Assembly: GCF_003007715.1 (NCBI RefSeq)
Contig: NZ_PXNO01000008.1
Location: forward strand, 36,074 to 100,073
Direction of reading: 5' to 3'
Source: Marinobacter shengliensis
GTDB taxonomy: Bacteria > Pseudomonadota > Gammaproteobacteria > Pseudomonadales > Oleiphilaceae
DNA length: 64,000 bases
Below the pieces are notes generated by a model. It had not been told where the DNA came from. It worked only from the letters and a program-made list of their open reading frames with translations, and did no database searches. Made by a program: the position numbers and the translations under genes. Shown piece after piece: positions 1 through 9,256 of this stretch (the first letter of the stretch is position 1; each line of letters opens with the position of its first letter).

Positions 1-114
1 TCTCTGTGCCGCTCAGACCGGGTTGCCAAGTACAACCAGCTGCTGCGTATTGAAGAGGCGCTGGAAGGTAAGGCACCTTACCGTGGCCTGAGCGAGATCA
101 AGGGTCAGGGTTAA
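1..114 (+). CDS. eno: Enolase, C-terminal end only
   Basis: Frame 1 is open from the window edge to TAA at 112-114 and encodes the last 37 residues of enolase, the glycolytic enzyme converting 2-phosphoglycerate to phosphoenolpyruvate and also a degradosome partner in gammaproteobacteria. The peptide contains [19 protein letters not shown] and ends SEIKGQG, which matches the family's typical C-terminus. The catalytic residues lie upstream of the window. eno directly upstream of ftsB is the usual gammaproteobacterial order. A strong terminator follows at 170-213, so ftsB probably has its own promoter. Confidence 0.95.
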   Translation, partial: SLCRSDRVAKYNQLLRIEEALEGKAPYRGLSEIKGQG

Positions 115-169
115 GACACGCGACATTTTTGAGTCTGCCAGCGCGCGCTGGTAAGTAACAAAATGTTAA

Positions 170-213
170 GGCCATCGCGTTCCGGATGAAAATTCGGACA
201 CGATGGCCTTTTT
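170..213 (+). terminator. Rho-independent terminator after eno
   Basis: GGCCATCG (170-177) pairs with CGATGGCC (201-208), extended inside by TCCG-type pairing around a GATGAAAAT loop, and is followed by TTTTT. It lies 56 bp after the eno stop codon and before the ftsB promoter candidate. Confidence 0.85.
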
Positions 214-233
214 GTACAGTGACTTACAAGAAT

Positions 234-263
234 TTGTTGCTAATCTACTATAAGGTCTATACT
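234..263 (+). promoter_or_regulatory. Candidate sigma-70 promoter for ftsB-ispD operon
   Basis: TTGTTG (234-239), an 18-bp spacer and TATACT (258-263) lie about 50 bp upstream of the ftsB ATG and just after the eno terminator. This is a hexamer match by eye, with no start-site data. Confidence 0.45.
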
Positions 264-313
264 TGACCTTCGACTCTTTCGATAAATCTGGTTATTTTCT
301 GAGCTGATTTGGC

Positions 314-586
314 ATGAAAACGCTTTGGGCCATTCTGGTAGTGCTGATTCTCCTGCTGCAGGTTCGCCTGTGGGTCGGGGAGGGTAGCTTTGCGCAGGTT
401 TGGTCGTTGGAGAAGGCGATTGCTGAGCAGCGGGCGGAGAATGCCGGGTTGGCGGGGCGTAATGACCGGCTTTATGCGGAGGTGCGGAATCTTCGCAACG
501 AGCAGGGGGCCGTGGAGGAACGTGCCCGTATGAATCTCGGGCTAATTCGCGAAGACGAGACATTCTTTCTGGTCGTCGAGAATTAG
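314..586 (+). CDS. ftsB: Cell division protein FtsB
   Basis: A 90-residue bitopic inner-membrane protein. Residues about 3-20 form one hydrophobic segment (WAILVVLILLLQ), followed by a heptad-rich coiled coil at about 28-65 (LEKAIAEQRAENAGLAGRN). FtsB joins FtsL and FtsQ in the divisome complex that helps activate septal peptidoglycan synthesis. Size, topology and the position between eno and ispD are all standard for the family. The start ATG has no strong Shine-Dalgarno but gives the expected short cytoplasmic N-terminus. Confidence 0.93.
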   Translation: MKTLWAILVVLILLLQVRLWVGEGSFAQVWSLEKAIAEQRAENAGLAGRNDRLYAEVRNLRNEQGAVEERARMNLGLIREDETFFLVVEN

Positions 587-605
587 TTCTGGAGTTAGAA
601 GCGCC

Positions 606-779
606 GGGGGTGTCCTTTCCGGGAAACGCTACAAGCACCCGCAAGCGGGTCCGGCCAGCAATCGCAGATTGCTGTCGTTCGGCTGCGCATGAAGCTATGC
701 TTCATTAACGCTTGCCTCACCCATGTGCGCTTCTCTCAGGCCATCCATGGCCTTCGAAATTCCCGGAGAGACACTCCCC
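606..779 (+). repeat. Hairpin repeat copy A (degenerate, with internal insertion)
   Basis: The ends are inverted: GGGGGTGTCCTTTCCGGGAA at the left, and the reverse complement of the right end reads GGGGAGTGTCTCTCCGGGAA. Inside are the family signatures CATGTGCGC and the palindrome GGCCATCCATGG, in the same order as copies C and D. About 80 bp of extra sequence with further small hairpins (GCACCCGC/GCGGGT; AGCAATC/GATTGCT; ATGAAGC/GCTTCAT) separates the first arm from the core. It fills most of the ftsB-ispD gap. No gene is apparent here. Confidence 0.7.
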
Positions 780-813
780 GGCGCTCTCCTGACACAGTGC
801 GGGCCTTCCGATT

Positions 814-1512
814 ATGAAACCTCAACTTTGGCTTGTTGTTCCTGCTGCCGGCATCGGCCAGCGCATGAAAGCTGAATGTCCCAAGCAGTACCTCAAGATC
901 AATAACCGCTTCATCCTAGATATTACCCTCTCCCGTTTACTGGATAACGCGCCGTTCAAGGGCTGCATGGTGCCGTTGAGTCCGGCGGATCACTGGTGGC
1001 CGGATAGTGAGTCGGCTAAGGATGATCGAATCCAGACCTGTACCGGAGGCAAGGAGCGGGCGGATTCGGTGCTTTCGGCGTTGCATGCGCTGGCGGAGCA
1101 GGCGGATGAGTCGGATTGGGTGCTGGTGCACGATGCGGCGCGGCCGTGTTTGCATGCCGATGATCTTTCCAATCTGATTGATACCCTTTCTGAGCACCCG
1201 GTTGGCGGACTGCTGGCGGCGCCGGTGGCGGATACTTTGAAGCTGGCGGATGACGGCATTCCGCCAGAGGTGGCGCAGACGGTGGATCGGAGTCGGTTGT
1301 GGCGGGCGTTGACGCCGCAGATGTTTCGGTTTGGTGCGCTCAGGGCCGCTCTTGAATCCTGTCTGGAAAGTGGTCACGGGGTTACCGATGAGTCCTCTGC
1401 GATGGAGTTTTCCGGTAAGATGCCTGTTCTGGTGGAAGGGCGGCCGGATAATCTGAAGGTTACGGTGCCGTCGGACCTTGCGCTGGCCGAGTTTATTCTG
1501 GGTCGGCTGTAG
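814..1512 (+). CDS. ispD: 2-C-methyl-D-erythritol 4-phosphate cytidylyltransferase
   Basis: A 232-residue enzyme of the MEP isoprenoid pathway; it transfers CMP from CTP to methylerythritol phosphate. The N-terminal nucleotide-binding signature PAAGIGQRMKAECPKQYL sits at residues 10-27, and GGKERADSV (about 80) and VHDAARP (about 105) are further family motifs. Length is typical (E. coli IspD is 236). It is followed 42 bp later by ispF, the usual pairing. The ATG at 814 gives the canonical short N-terminus. Confidence 0.96.
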   Translation: MKPQLWLVVPAAGIGQRMKAECPKQYLKINNRFILDITLSRLLDNAPFKGCMVPLSPADHWWPDSESAKDDRIQTCTGGKERADSVLSALHALAEQADESDWVLVHDAARPCLHADDLSNLIDTLSEHPVGGLLAAPVADTLKLADDGIPPEVAQTVDRSRLWRALTPQMFRFGALRAALESCLESGHGVTDESSAMEFSGKMPVLVEGRPDNLKVTVPSDLALAEFILGRL

Positions 1513-1554
1513 GGTTTTCCCGCCTCTTGTTTATTTCTGTTTTTCTCGGAGACG

Positions 1555-2037
1555 ATGATGCGCATTGGTCAGGGCTTTGATGTCCATGCCTTTGGTGAGG
1601 GCAGTTCTGTCATTCTGGGTGGTGTTGAGATTCCCCATAGTCATGGCCTGAAAGCCCATTCGGATGGCGATGTGCTGTTGCATGCACTGGCGGATGCCCT
1701 GCTCGGTGCGGTGGCGCTGGGTGACATCGGGCATTTTTTTCCGGACACCAGCGACGAGTGGGCGGGGGCCGATAGCCGGGATCTGTTGCGTCGGGTGATG
1801 CAGCGGGTATTGGAGGAAGGCTTTGCTGTGGTGAATGTGGATACCACGATTATTGCCCAGGCGCCGAAGATGGCACCTCATGTGGAGGCGATGCGTCTCA
1901 ATATTGCTGAGGATCTGGGGGTGCCGGTGAATCGGGTGAGTGTGAAAGCCACCACCACGGAGAAGCTTGGCTTTACCGGGCGCGGTGAGGGCATTGCCTG
2001 CCAGGCAGTGTGTTTGCTCGAACCGGTGGCTATGTGA
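1555..2037 (+). CDS. ispF: 2-C-methyl-D-erythritol 2,4-cyclodiphosphate synthase
   Basis: A 160-residue zinc enzyme that cyclises the CDP-methylerythritol phosphate made two steps after IspD. The metal ligands are visible in [10 protein letters not shown] (Asp and His near residues 9-11) and [18 protein letters not shown] (about 37-54), followed by [10 protein letters not shown]. Two ATGs are adjacent (1555 and 1558); the second gives the common MRIGQGFD start. The stop overlaps the likely truD GTG start, implying translational coupling. Confidence 0.96.
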   Translation: MMRIGQGFDVHAFGEGSSVILGGVEIPHSHGLKAHSDGDVLLHALADALLGAVALGDIGHFFPDTSDEWAGADSRDLLRRVMQRVLEEGFAVVNVDTTIIAQAPKMAPHVEAMRLNIAEDLGVPVNRVSVKATTTEKLGFTGRGEGIACQAVCLLEPVAM

Positions 2038-3098
2038 GTCAGGATAACGGTTCGCCCCGTTGGCGTCTTGAGTGGCCCACATCTTCAGGTAAGCGCCCGG
2101 GCAAGGCGCAGTTAAAGTCGGTTCCTGAGGATTTCCGGGTTACAGAGAGACTCTGGCCAGATTCTGAATTGCCAGGTTCCGTGCATGGAGGGGCCGGTGA
2201 GCACTTGTGCGTGCGTCTTGAGAAGTCTGGCGACAATACCGAGTATGTTGCCCGGGAGTTGGCGGCCCTGGCGGGTTGCAAGGCGTTTGAGGTGGGCTTT
2301 TGTGGTTTGAAGGATCGCCATGCGGTTACCAAGCAATGGTTCAGTCTCTACTGCCCGGGCCGGGAATCCGAGGATGCTGCGCTGCTGCAAGCCATTGGTG
2401 CCCGGTGGCCGGTGTTGGCGAGTGGCCGCCATGCACGCAAGCTTCGCCGAGGCGAGCATCTGGGCAATGAATTTGACCTGATGTTAAGGCAAGTCAACGG
2501 CAATAGAGTGGACATTGAGCAGGCGCTGACGTTGCTTGGCGAGCGGGGAGCCCCGAATTATTTCGGGCCGCAGCGGTTTGGCATTGGCGGCGGCAATCTG
2601 GAACGGGCAGTGAATCTTGACCCTTCCCGATTGAACCGGAAGAAAGGCGGCCGTCGCGGCGGTGGCGGAAGCGGTTCGAAAAACGTATTGTACTTTTCGG
2701 CGGCACGTTCCTGGTTGTTCAACGAAGTCCTGGCTGCTCGGGTTGAAGCGTGCAACTGGTTCAACGGTGTGCCCGGAGAACCCTCGGAAGACGGCCAGCC
2801 TACCGGGCCACTGTGGGGCGATGGTGGCACTCTGGCAACTGGAGAATTGGCGGAGCTTGAGCGGGCGGTGGTGTCAGAACACCCGGAGTTCGAGCGGCTG
2901 TTTCTCAGTACCCGCATGAAACCGGAGCGTCGGGCCCTGGTAACCCGGCCTGAGCAAATGAGCTGGCAGTGGCTGGATGACAATGCCCTGCGGATACAGT
3001 TTTTCCTGCCACCGGGGCAGTATGCCACCACGGTGCTGGGAGATATTTTTGAGCTGCAGGACATGAGCCTCAGCCGTGATAATAAGCAAGAAAGCTAG
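2034..3098 (+). CDS. truD: tRNA pseudouridine(13) synthase TruD
   Basis: Modifies uridine 13 in tRNA-Glu. The catalytic Asp is in [17 protein letters not shown], and FGPQRFG lies further on, both family signatures. I chose GTG 2034, overlapping the ispF stop (ATGTGA), because the N-terminus then reaches the conserved PEDF motif in about 32 residues; an in-frame GTG at 2010 would add eight residues encoded inside ispF. Product is 354 residues. A Gly/Arg/Lys-rich insert ([15 protein letters not shown]) sits near residue 200, an unusually basic loop for the family. Confidence 0.93.
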   Translation: MSQDNGSPRWRLEWPTSSGKRPGKAQLKSVPEDFRVTERLWPDSELPGSVHGGAGEHLCVRLEKSGDNTEYVARELAALAGCKAFEVGFCGLKDRHAVTKQWFSLYCPGRESEDAALLQAIGARWPVLASGRHARKLRRGEHLGNEFDLMLRQVNGNRVDIEQALTLLGERGAPNYFGPQRFGIGGGNLERAVNLDPSRLNRKKGGRRGGGGSGSKNVLYFSAARSWLFNEVLAARVEACNWFNGVPGEPSEDGQPTGPLWGDGGTLATGELAELERAVVSEHPEFERLFLSTRMKPERRALVTRPEQMSWQWLDDNALRIQFFLPPGQYATTVLGDIFELQDMSLSRDNKQES

Positions 3099-3109
3099 CG
3101 GAGAACACT

Positions 3110-3880
3110 GTGCGTATTTTGTTGTCCAATGATGATGGCGTGCATTCGCCGGGTCTTGTGGCCCTGTTTGAAGGCCTTGGGGGCCTTGGTGTGTTGGAGG
3201 TGGTTGCGCCGGACCGTGACCACAGCGGAGCCAGTAATGCCTTGACGTTGAACCGCCCGCTGACGGTGGAAGAGCACCCCAACGGGTTTCACTCGGTTGA
3301 TGGTACTCCCACCGATTGCGTGCATCTGGCGGTGAACGGCCTGTTTGATCAGCCTTTTGATCGGGTGGTCTCCGGTATCAACACCCACGCCAACCTGGGC
3401 GACGACATTATTTATTCCGGAACGGTGGCTGCGGCCACTGAAGGTCGTCACCTTGGGCTACCGGCTATTGCGGTATCGCTCGTTAACGATGGCCATTTCC
3501 ATTATGACACCGCCGCACGGGTGGTTCGTTTGCTGCTGGAGGACAAGCGGGCCCTGGCGTTGGGGCCTCGTTCAATCCTCAATGTGAACGTTCCTGATCT
3601 GCCCTGGCACGAACTCTCCGGTATCCAGGTCACTCGCCTGGGCCATCGGGAGAGGGCAGAAGGGGCGGTTCCGATGACTTGTCCCCGAGGCAAGCAGCGC
3701 TACTGGATCGGTGCCGCAGGCCGCGGCGGCGATGCCGGGCCTGGCACGGATTTTCATGCGGTACGTGAGGGTTATGTTTCCATTACCCCTGTCCACGTTG
3801 ATATGACCCGTTACGAAGCACTGCCAGGGCTGCGGGACTGGGTAGATGGTTTGGAAGGTGCCAGGGGGGCGACATCGTGA
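3110..3880 (+). CDS. surE: 5'/3'-nucleotidase SurE
   Basis: A 256-residue survival protein and metal-dependent nucleotidase acting on nucleoside monophosphates. The metal site is [12 protein letters not shown] at the N-terminus (Asp-Asp), with the partner Asn/Ser in [18 protein letters not shown] (about residues 87-104). The start is GTG at 3110. The pcm start overlaps its stop codon. surE-pcm-nlpD-rpoS is a long-known gammaproteobacterial stationary-phase cluster. Confidence 0.96.
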   Translation: MRILLSNDDGVHSPGLVALFEGLGGLGVLEVVAPDRDHSGASNALTLNRPLTVEEHPNGFHSVDGTPTDCVHLAVNGLFDQPFDRVVSGINTHANLGDDIIYSGTVAAATEGRHLGLPAIAVSLVNDGHFHYDTAARVVRLLLEDKRALALGPRSILNVNVPDLPWHELSGIQVTRLGHRERAEGAVPMTCPRGKQRYWIGAAGRGGDAGPGTDFHAVREGYVSITPVHVDMTRYEALPGLRDWVDGLEGARGATS

Positions 3881-4533
3881 TCGCTCAACTTGAGGGGATC
3901 GGTATGACGTCCAGGCGCACCCGCCTGCGACTGGTGCAGCGGCTGCGAGACGCCGGCATTGAATCAGACCGGGTACTGGAAGTTATCGGCCAGGTACCCC
4001 GACATATTTTCCTGGATGAAGCCCTTGCCCACCGCGCCTACGAGGATACCTCACTACCCATCGGCTATGGCCAGACCCTCTCCCAGCCCTACATTGTTGC
4101 CCGCATGACGGAGCTGCTGCTGGCGCATCAGCCGGCCCGGGTGCTGGAGCTGGGCACCGGTTCCGGGTATCAGACCACGGTGTTATCGCAGTTGTTCGAT
4201 GACATCTACAGCGTTGAACGCATACGCCCGTTGCAGGAGCGAGCCCGTGACCGCTTGCGGCAACTCAATATTCGCAATGTCATGCTCAAGCATGCGGATG
4301 GTGGTATGGGCTGGCCCGAGCGGGGGCCTTTTGATGGCATTATCGTGACCGCTGCGCCGGTAGACGTGCCACAGGAATTGCTCGATCAGCTAGCCGACGG
4401 TGGTGTACTGATCGCCCCGGTTGGCGAGCACCAGCAGGTTCTGGTGGAGATCATTCGTCGTGGGGAACGTTTTGAGCGGCGCGAACTGGAGCCTGTTCAT
4501 TTTGTACCCTTGCTGGGTGGGGTTGTTCGCTGA
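3877..4533 (+). CDS. pcm: Protein-L-isoaspartate O-methyltransferase
   Basis: Repairs isoaspartyl damage in aged proteins using S-adenosylmethionine. The SAM-binding motif [11 protein letters not shown] is near residues 89-99, preceded by the family sequence [19 protein letters not shown]. The start could be GTG 3877 (218 residues, overlapping surE by 4 nt) or ATG 3904, which has an AGGGGATC sequence just upstream; the annotated end is certain, the start is not. It overlaps the next gene by one base (TGATG). Confidence 0.94.
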   Translation: MIAQLEGIGMTSRRTRLRLVQRLRDAGIESDRVLEVIGQVPRHIFLDEALAHRAYEDTSLPIGYGQTLSQPYIVARMTELLLAHQPARVLELGTGSGYQTTVLSQLFDDIYSVERIRPLQERARDRLRQLNIRNVMLKHADGGMGWPERGPFDGIIVTAAPVDVPQELLDQLADGGVLIAPVGEHQQVLVEIIRRGERFERRELEPVHFVPLLGGVVR

Positions 4534-5510
4534 TGCAGCCTAAGCCCGATAGCGAAACAAACCGCGCACATCACCCGGCCGCGGTATTCCTGCGGGGTAT
4601 GGCCATGGGCGCTGCGGATATCGTGCCGGGGGTGTCTGGCGGCACCATTGCGTTCATAACGGGCATCTATTTCCGCCTGCTGGAAGCCATCAGCGCCACA
4701 CCGGTGGCCTTTGTCCGGAAACTGCTCAAAGGGGATGTGGCCGGCTTCTGGCGCTCGGTGGACGGTACCTTCCTGGTGTGCCTTCTGGCCGGTGTGTTAA
4801 CCAGTATTGTGAGCCTGGCCTCGCTGATTACCTGGCTCCTGGAGAGCCATCCGGTGTTGATCTGGAGCTTCTTTTTCGGCTTGATTGTTGCGTCTGTCTG
4901 GCATGTGGGGCAACAGATTCGACGGGCAACGCCGGCACTGTTGGTTCCTCTGGCCTGCGGTATTGTGTTTGCCTGGTGGGTAACCACGTTGCCAGCCAGT
5001 GAGCTGGCACCAACGGGCATTGCCTTCCTGGGTGCGGGGGCACTGGCTATCTGTGCGATGATCCTGCCGGGTATCTCCGGCAGCTTTCTGTTGTTGATCA
5101 TCGGTATGTATGCACCGGTCCTGGCGGCAATAAAATCCGTGGAACTGATCCATCTGGGGTTGTTTGCCACGGGCTGCCTGATCGGCCTGCTGTCGGTGGC
5201 CAGGGTAATCACCCTGGCGTTCCGGCATTTTCACGATACCGTATTAGCGCTATTGACGGGCTTTATGGTGGGGGCGCTGAGCAAGGTATGGCCATGGCAG
5301 AAAACCCTGAGTTGGCGCACCAACAGTGCTGGTGAACAAGTCGCTGTGAGCCAGGCTCCGGTAGGCCCGGAAACCTGGGCCAGCCTGTATGGCCAGGACC
5401 CGCAGATAATGCTGGCCATCGCCATGGCCATTGCGGGTTTGGTCGTTGTGCTTGCGTTGGAATGGTTTGGGCGGATATCGGCCCGACGGCACCAGAATGT
5501 CGCGCCCTGA
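4533..5510 (+). CDS. DUF368 membrane protein, polyprenyl-phosphate transporter candidate
   Basis: A 325-residue multi-pass membrane protein. Two related motifs, GAADIVPGVSGGTIAF near residue 27 and CAMILPGISGSFLLLI near residue 175, are diagnostic of DUF368 and suggest an internal duplication. DUF368 proteins (PopT in Vibrio) have been implicated in recycling undecaprenyl phosphate across the inner membrane, which would link this gene to envelope synthesis along with nlpD downstream. The family assignment is seen in sequence; transport by this protein is inferred. Its ATG overlaps the pcm stop. Confidence 0.85.
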   Translation: MQPKPDSETNRAHHPAAVFLRGMAMGAADIVPGVSGGTIAFITGIYFRLLEAISATPVAFVRKLLKGDVAGFWRSVDGTFLVCLLAGVLTSIVSLASLITWLLESHPVLIWSFFFGLIVASVWHVGQQIRRATPALLVPLACGIVFAWWVTTLPASELAPTGIAFLGAGALAICAMILPGISGSFLLLIIGMYAPVLAAIKSVELIHLGLFATGCLIGLLSVARVITLAFRHFHDTVLALLTGFMVGALSKVWPWQKTLSWRTNSAGEQVAVSQAPVGPETWASLYGQDPQIMLAIAMAIAGLVVVLALEWFGRISARRHQNVAP

Positions 5511-5696
5511 CCGATAAAAGTGTTACCTGACGCACAAAATGTCGTTCCGGACGGTAACAAACCTGTGCGCAGAGTAACTTGGAATTGATTATAAAATGTG
5601 CAATATATTAGTAAGTTAGTCCTGAAACATGAGAAATTGCATCGGAAGTGATCAGTTTCTTAGATAGATTTATCATAATCAGGCGTTTGTTATTAC

Positions 5697-6578
5697 GTGA
5701 TTCTCTTTAGCCGGCACATTCAAGCTGTTCTTCCGACCAGGCTCCCGCCTGCTACGGAAGCGTTCTGCCGGCGGCGCACTGGTCTGCCCGTTGTGGTATC
5801 TGCTGTCCTGCTGCTGTTGGCAATGCTTGGCTTATCCGGCTGCAACACCAACGCGATCTATGGCGACGACCTCTACAACCCCCCTGTGTATTGGGGTAGT
5901 CATGTTGTGAAACCCGGGGAAACGCTATACGGCATTGCCTGGCGTTATGGCCGGGACTATCGGGAACTGGGGGATGCCAACGGCCTTGCACCACCCTGGA
6001 ACATCAAAGCAGGGCAGGTGCTGCGGCTGGACAGGAAGGGCACCATTCGCCAGACTGCCCAGGCGTCCTCTCCGCCCAGACAATCCGCGCCTGCTCCCAG
6101 GCCCACCACCTCCAGCACCAGGGCACCAGCGCCCACAGCGTCCAAACCTGCTGCCAGAGCACCGGTCCCAGCGCCTCAGGCACGCACGGGTAGCCAGGTG
6201 GCGTCAGACATTCGCTGGAACTGGCCTCACTCTGGCACCGTTATTGCAAACTTTTCAGAGTCAGGAAAAGTCAACAAAGGTATTGATATTGCCGGAAATC
6301 CCGGTGATGCTGTGAAGGCGGCGGCGAGTGGAAGTGTGGTGTATGCCGGTAATGGGTTGCTGGGTTACGGAAACCTGATTATCGTAAATCATAACGAGCA
6401 CTACCTGAGCGCATACGCCCACAACCGGAAGATTTTGGTGCAGGAAGGAGAGGAGGTAAAAGCCGGACAGGTAATCGCGGAACTGGGCAGTTCTGGTACA
6501 GACAAACCGATGTTGCATTTCGAGATTCGCAAGAACGGCAACCCGGTTGACCCGGCCAGATACCTGCCAAGACGTTGA
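5697..6578 (+). CDS. nlpD: Lipoprotein NlpD, LysM/LytM amidase activator
   Basis: A hydrophobic stretch ending in LGLSGC forms a lipobox (Cys near residue 50). A LysM domain follows (SHVVKPGETLYGIAWRYG), then a Pro/Ala/Ser/Thr linker (about 115-165) and a C-terminal LytM/M23 domain from about 190. The LytM zinc ligands look degenerate: the canonical His is absent before GIDIAG, as in E. coli NlpD, which activates AmiC instead of cutting. The GTG at 5697 gives an unusually long pre-lipobox N-terminus, so an internal start is possible. rpoS promoters are known to lie inside nlpD in E. coli. Confidence 0.92.
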   Translation: MILFSRHIQAVLPTRLPPATEAFCRRRTGLPVVVSAVLLLLAMLGLSGCNTNAIYGDDLYNPPVYWGSHVVKPGETLYGIAWRYGRDYRELGDANGLAPPWNIKAGQVLRLDRKGTIRQTAQASSPPRQSAPAPRPTTSSTRAPAPTASKPAARAPVPAPQARTGSQVASDIRWNWPHSGTVIANFSESGKVNKGIDIAGNPGDAVKAAASGSVVYAGNGLLGYGNLIIVNHNEHYLSAYAHNRKILVQEGEEVKAGQVIAELGSSGTDKPMLHFEIRKNGNPVDPARYLPRR

Positions 6579-6771
6579 TTGATCAGAAAGCTGGATGTTT
6601 CTGAGGTGATTGCCAGTAAGGCCTGACAGAAAACCGCAAAGTAAAAAATAAAAACGGCAACCGTGATTGCCAGCCAACAAGCTAATGTCCTGAAGAAAAC
6701 CACAACCGGAACCAGCCCGCAATAACAAGAAGTATCGGGCGAAACAGGATTATTGAGAGGCGGGGTACACC

Positions 6772-7770
6772 ATGTCAGCAGAGCAAGAAGACATCATTAT
6801 CGATCGTGTTGCAGATCTGGATGACGCAGACGATCATCTGTTAGCGGAAGACAAGCCTGAAAAGCCATCAGCAGACGACGCGATGGCAGAAGCGGAAGAC
6901 GACTTTCCCACCCAGGGAAAGTATTTCACCAGTCAGAAGCAGCTCGATGCCACGCAGCTGTACCTTAATGAAATCGGTTTCTCACCACTGCTCACTCCCG
7001 AGGAAGAAGTCTACTTCGCGCGGCTGGCCCGCAAAGGCGAAGAGTCTGGCCGCAAGCGGATGATTGAAAGCAACCTGAGACTGGTTGTTAAAATCGCCCG
7101 GCGCTACGTGAATCGCGGTCTCACCCTGCTGGACCTGATTGAAGAGGGTAACCTCGGGCTGATCCGGGCTGTTGAAAAATTCGATCCGGAACGGGGCTTC
7201 CGGTTTTCAACCTACGCCACCTGGTGGATTCGCCAGACCATCGAGCGGGCGATCATGAATCAGACCCGCACCATCCGCCTGCCCATCCACGTGGTCAAGG
7301 AGCTGAACCTTTATCTTCGGGCAGCCCGGGAGTTGACCCAGAAGCTGGACCACGAGCCCACCGCCGAGGAAATCGCACGCATGGTGGACAAGCCGGTGGC
7401 GGATGTGAAGCGCATGCTCGGCCTTAATGAGCGCGTGGCGTCCATGGACACGCCGATTGGTGCCGGCAGCGACAAATCGCTGTTGGACACCGTCGCCGAT
7501 GAGGGCGCTCTGGACCCGGCGGATCTGCTTCAGGACAACAACATGTGTTCCTGCCTGGAAAAGTGGATTGACCAGCTGAGCGACAAACAGCAGGAAGTGC
7601 TTTCCCGCCGTTTTGGGTTGCGCGGTTACCCCATCAGTACCCTGGAAGAGGTGGGCCAGGAAATCGGGTTGACCCGTGAACGAGTGCGCCAGATCCAGGT
7701 TGAGGCGTTACGGCGTCTCAGGGAAATTCTGGAAAAAGAAGGTTTGTCTGGTAGCTTGCTGTTTAAATAG
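6772..7770 (+). CDS. rpoS: RNA polymerase sigma factor RpoS
   Basis: A 332-residue sigma-38, the master regulator of the general stress and stationary-phase response. Conserved region 2 is present ([53 protein letters not shown]), as is the region 4 helix-turn-helix near the C-terminus ([17 protein letters not shown]). An acidic N-terminal extension precedes region 1.2. The start ATG follows GAGGCGGGG. A terminator lies 20 bp after the stop. The 193-bp nlpD-rpoS gap is an untranslated leader with no evident gene. Confidence 0.97.
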   Translation: MSAEQEDIIIDRVADLDDADDHLLAEDKPEKPSADDAMAEAEDDFPTQGKYFTSQKQLDATQLYLNEIGFSPLLTPEEEVYFARLARKGEESGRKRMIESNLRLVVKIARRYVNRGLTLLDLIEEGNLGLIRAVEKFDPERGFRFSTYATWWIRQTIERAIMNQTRTIRLPIHVVKELNLYLRAARELTQKLDHEPTAEEIARMVDKPVADVKRMLGLNERVASMDTPIGAGSDKSLLDTVADEGALDPADLLQDNNMCSCLEKWIDQLSDKQQEVLSRRFGLRGYPISTLEEVGQEIGLTRERVRQIQVEALRRLREILEKEGLSGSLLFK

Positions 7771-7790
7771 CCCCGGAGCCAGGGAAAAGG

Positions 7791-7824
7791 AAAAGCCAGC
7801 CATGGCAACATGGCTGGCTTTTTT
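7791..7824 (+). terminator. Rho-independent terminator after rpoS
   Basis: AAAAGCCAGCCATG pairs with CATGGCTGGCTTTT around a GCAA loop and continues into a T-run. Confidence 0.9.
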
Positions 7825-7965
7825 GTTAAATGTGGCAGCAATTGAGAACCAGGTGGCGATAGGCCTGTAATTTTCATTGTTAGAATGTCGTCTCCCGGCG
7901 GGAATAGGGTGTCGAATCCGGGGACGAATGAAACATTCAATAATAATGATCGAAAGGAAAGGACT

Positions 7966-8541
7966 ATGAAGAAGACGCTTATCACAGGTTTCGCATCTCT
8001 GCTGCTGACAGGCGCTTTGGCTGCACCGGCTTATGCCCTGAATGTTGGCGGTGTCGATGTGCCGGACACCTATTCTGCCATGGGGCAGGAGTTGCAGCTT
8101 AATGGCGCAGGAACTCGCTCCAAGTGGTTTATGAATCTGTACGTTGGTGGCCTTTATGTACCGGAGAAAGTGGCCGATGCTGAAGCGGTTATTGATGCCG
8201 ATGAGCCCCAGGCCATTACCCTGCATATCACCTCTGGCATGATCACCAGCGAGCGCATGACGGAAGCCACTATGGAGGGATTCCAAGCGTCCACCGGTGG
8301 TGACCTGTCTGGTATTCAAGCTGAGGTAGACCAGTTCATGGCGGTATTCCAGGAAGAGATCAAAGAAGGCGATGTCTTCGATCTGGTCTATGTGCCGGAG
8401 CAGGGCGTTCAGGTGCTTAAAAACGGTGAACAGCGCGACACCGTGGGCGACCTGGAGTTCAAGAAAGCCTTGTTTGGTATCTGGCTGTCTGACAAGCCGG
8501 CTCAGAAAGACCTGAAAGAGAAGATGCTGGGCAAACGCTGA
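7966..8541 (+). CDS. Periplasmic chalcone isomerase-like protein
   Basis: 191 residues with a clear signal peptide (MKKTLITGFASLLLTGALAAPAYA). The mature part (VGGVDVPDTYSAMG, KWFMNLYVGGLYVPE, FKKALFGIWLSDKPAQ) fits the bacterial chalcone isomerase-fold family (Chalcone_3 type), for which no enzymatic activity is established. The start ATG follows a good AAGGAAAGGA ribosome site; an upstream in-frame start at 7885 would bury the signal peptide. It stands alone between two terminators. Confidence 0.8.
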   Translation: MKKTLITGFASLLLTGALAAPAYALNVGGVDVPDTYSAMGQELQLNGAGTRSKWFMNLYVGGLYVPEKVADAEAVIDADEPQAITLHITSGMITSERMTEATMEGFQASTGGDLSGIQAEVDQFMAVFQEEIKEGDVFDLVYVPEQGVQVLKNGEQRDTVGDLEFKKALFGIWLSDKPAQKDLKEKMLGKR

Positions 8542-8559
8542 AGCAACCTGTTTGCCTAC

Positions 8560-8588
8560 AAAAAAAGCCGGCATTTGCCGGCTTTTTT
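8560..8588. terminator. Bidirectional terminator
   Basis: AAAAAAGCCGGC and GCCGGCTTTTTT enclose a short ATTT loop. It lies between the end of the chalcone-like gene (+) and the end of nth (-), with an A-tract on one side and a T-tract on the other, so it can serve both strands. Confidence 0.9.
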
Positions 8589-8597
8589 AATGTTGGA

Positions 8598-9236
8598 TTA
8601 CTGGTAGTCCCGTTTGTGCTTGAATTCGCAAAGATCTTCAATCAGACAGGCCCCACACTTGGGCTTGCGGGCGGTACAGGTGTATCGGCCATGCAGAATC
8701 AGCCAATGGTGGGCATCCATCAGAAACTCTTTAGGCACCAGCCTCATCAGTCGTTTCTCAACTTCGACCACATTTTTGCCCGGCGCAATACCGGTGCGGT
8801 TGGAAACCCGGAAAATATGGGTATCAACCGCCATTGCAGGCTGTCGGAATGCTGTATTCAAAACCACGTTGGCGGTTTTACGACCAACGCCGGGCAGGGC
8901 TTCCAGGGCCTCACGGTTGTCCGGTACCTGACTGTTGTGCTGCTCCATCAGAATCTTGCAGGTTTTGATGACATTCTCGGCTTTACTGTTAAACAGGCCG
9001 ATGGTTTTTATATAGTCCTTCAGGCCGTCCACGCCCAAGGCGTAGATGGCCTCGGGTGTGTTGGCTACGGGATACAGTTTATCGGTGGCCTTGTTCACCC
9101 CTACGTCCGTTGCCTGAGCAGACAGAATCACGGCAATCAGCAGCTCAAACGGCGTACTGTAGTTCAGCTCTGTCGTGGGATTGGGGTTTTCGTCCCGTAG
9201 CCGGGTGAAAATCTCAATGCGCTTCTGTTTGTTCAT
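8598..9236 (-). CDS. nth: Endonuclease III
   Basis: A 212-residue base-excision-repair DNA glycosylase/AP lyase for oxidised pyrimidines. The helix-hairpin-helix LPGVGRKTANVVLN carries the catalytic Lys, AVDTHIFRVSNR carries the catalytic Asp, and the C-terminal [4Fe-4S] cysteines appear as C-x6-C-x2-C-x5-C in CTARKPKCGACLIEDLC. Last gene of the metG-rsxABCDGE-nth run, 20 bp after rsxE. nth next to rsx is a common gammaproteobacterial arrangement. Confidence 0.96.
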   Translation of the reverse strand: MNKQKRIEIFTRLRDENPNPTTELNYSTPFELLIAVILSAQATDVGVNKATDKLYPVANTPEAIYALGVDGLKDYIKTIGLFNSKAENVIKTCKILMEQHNSQVPDNREALEALPGVGRKTANVVLNTAFRQPAMAVDTHIFRVSNRTGIAPGKNVVEVEKRLMRLVPKEFLMDAHHWLILHGRYTCTARKPKCGACLIEDLCEFKHKRDYQ

Positions 9237-9256
9237 CGTGGCTCAAAATTCATTGT

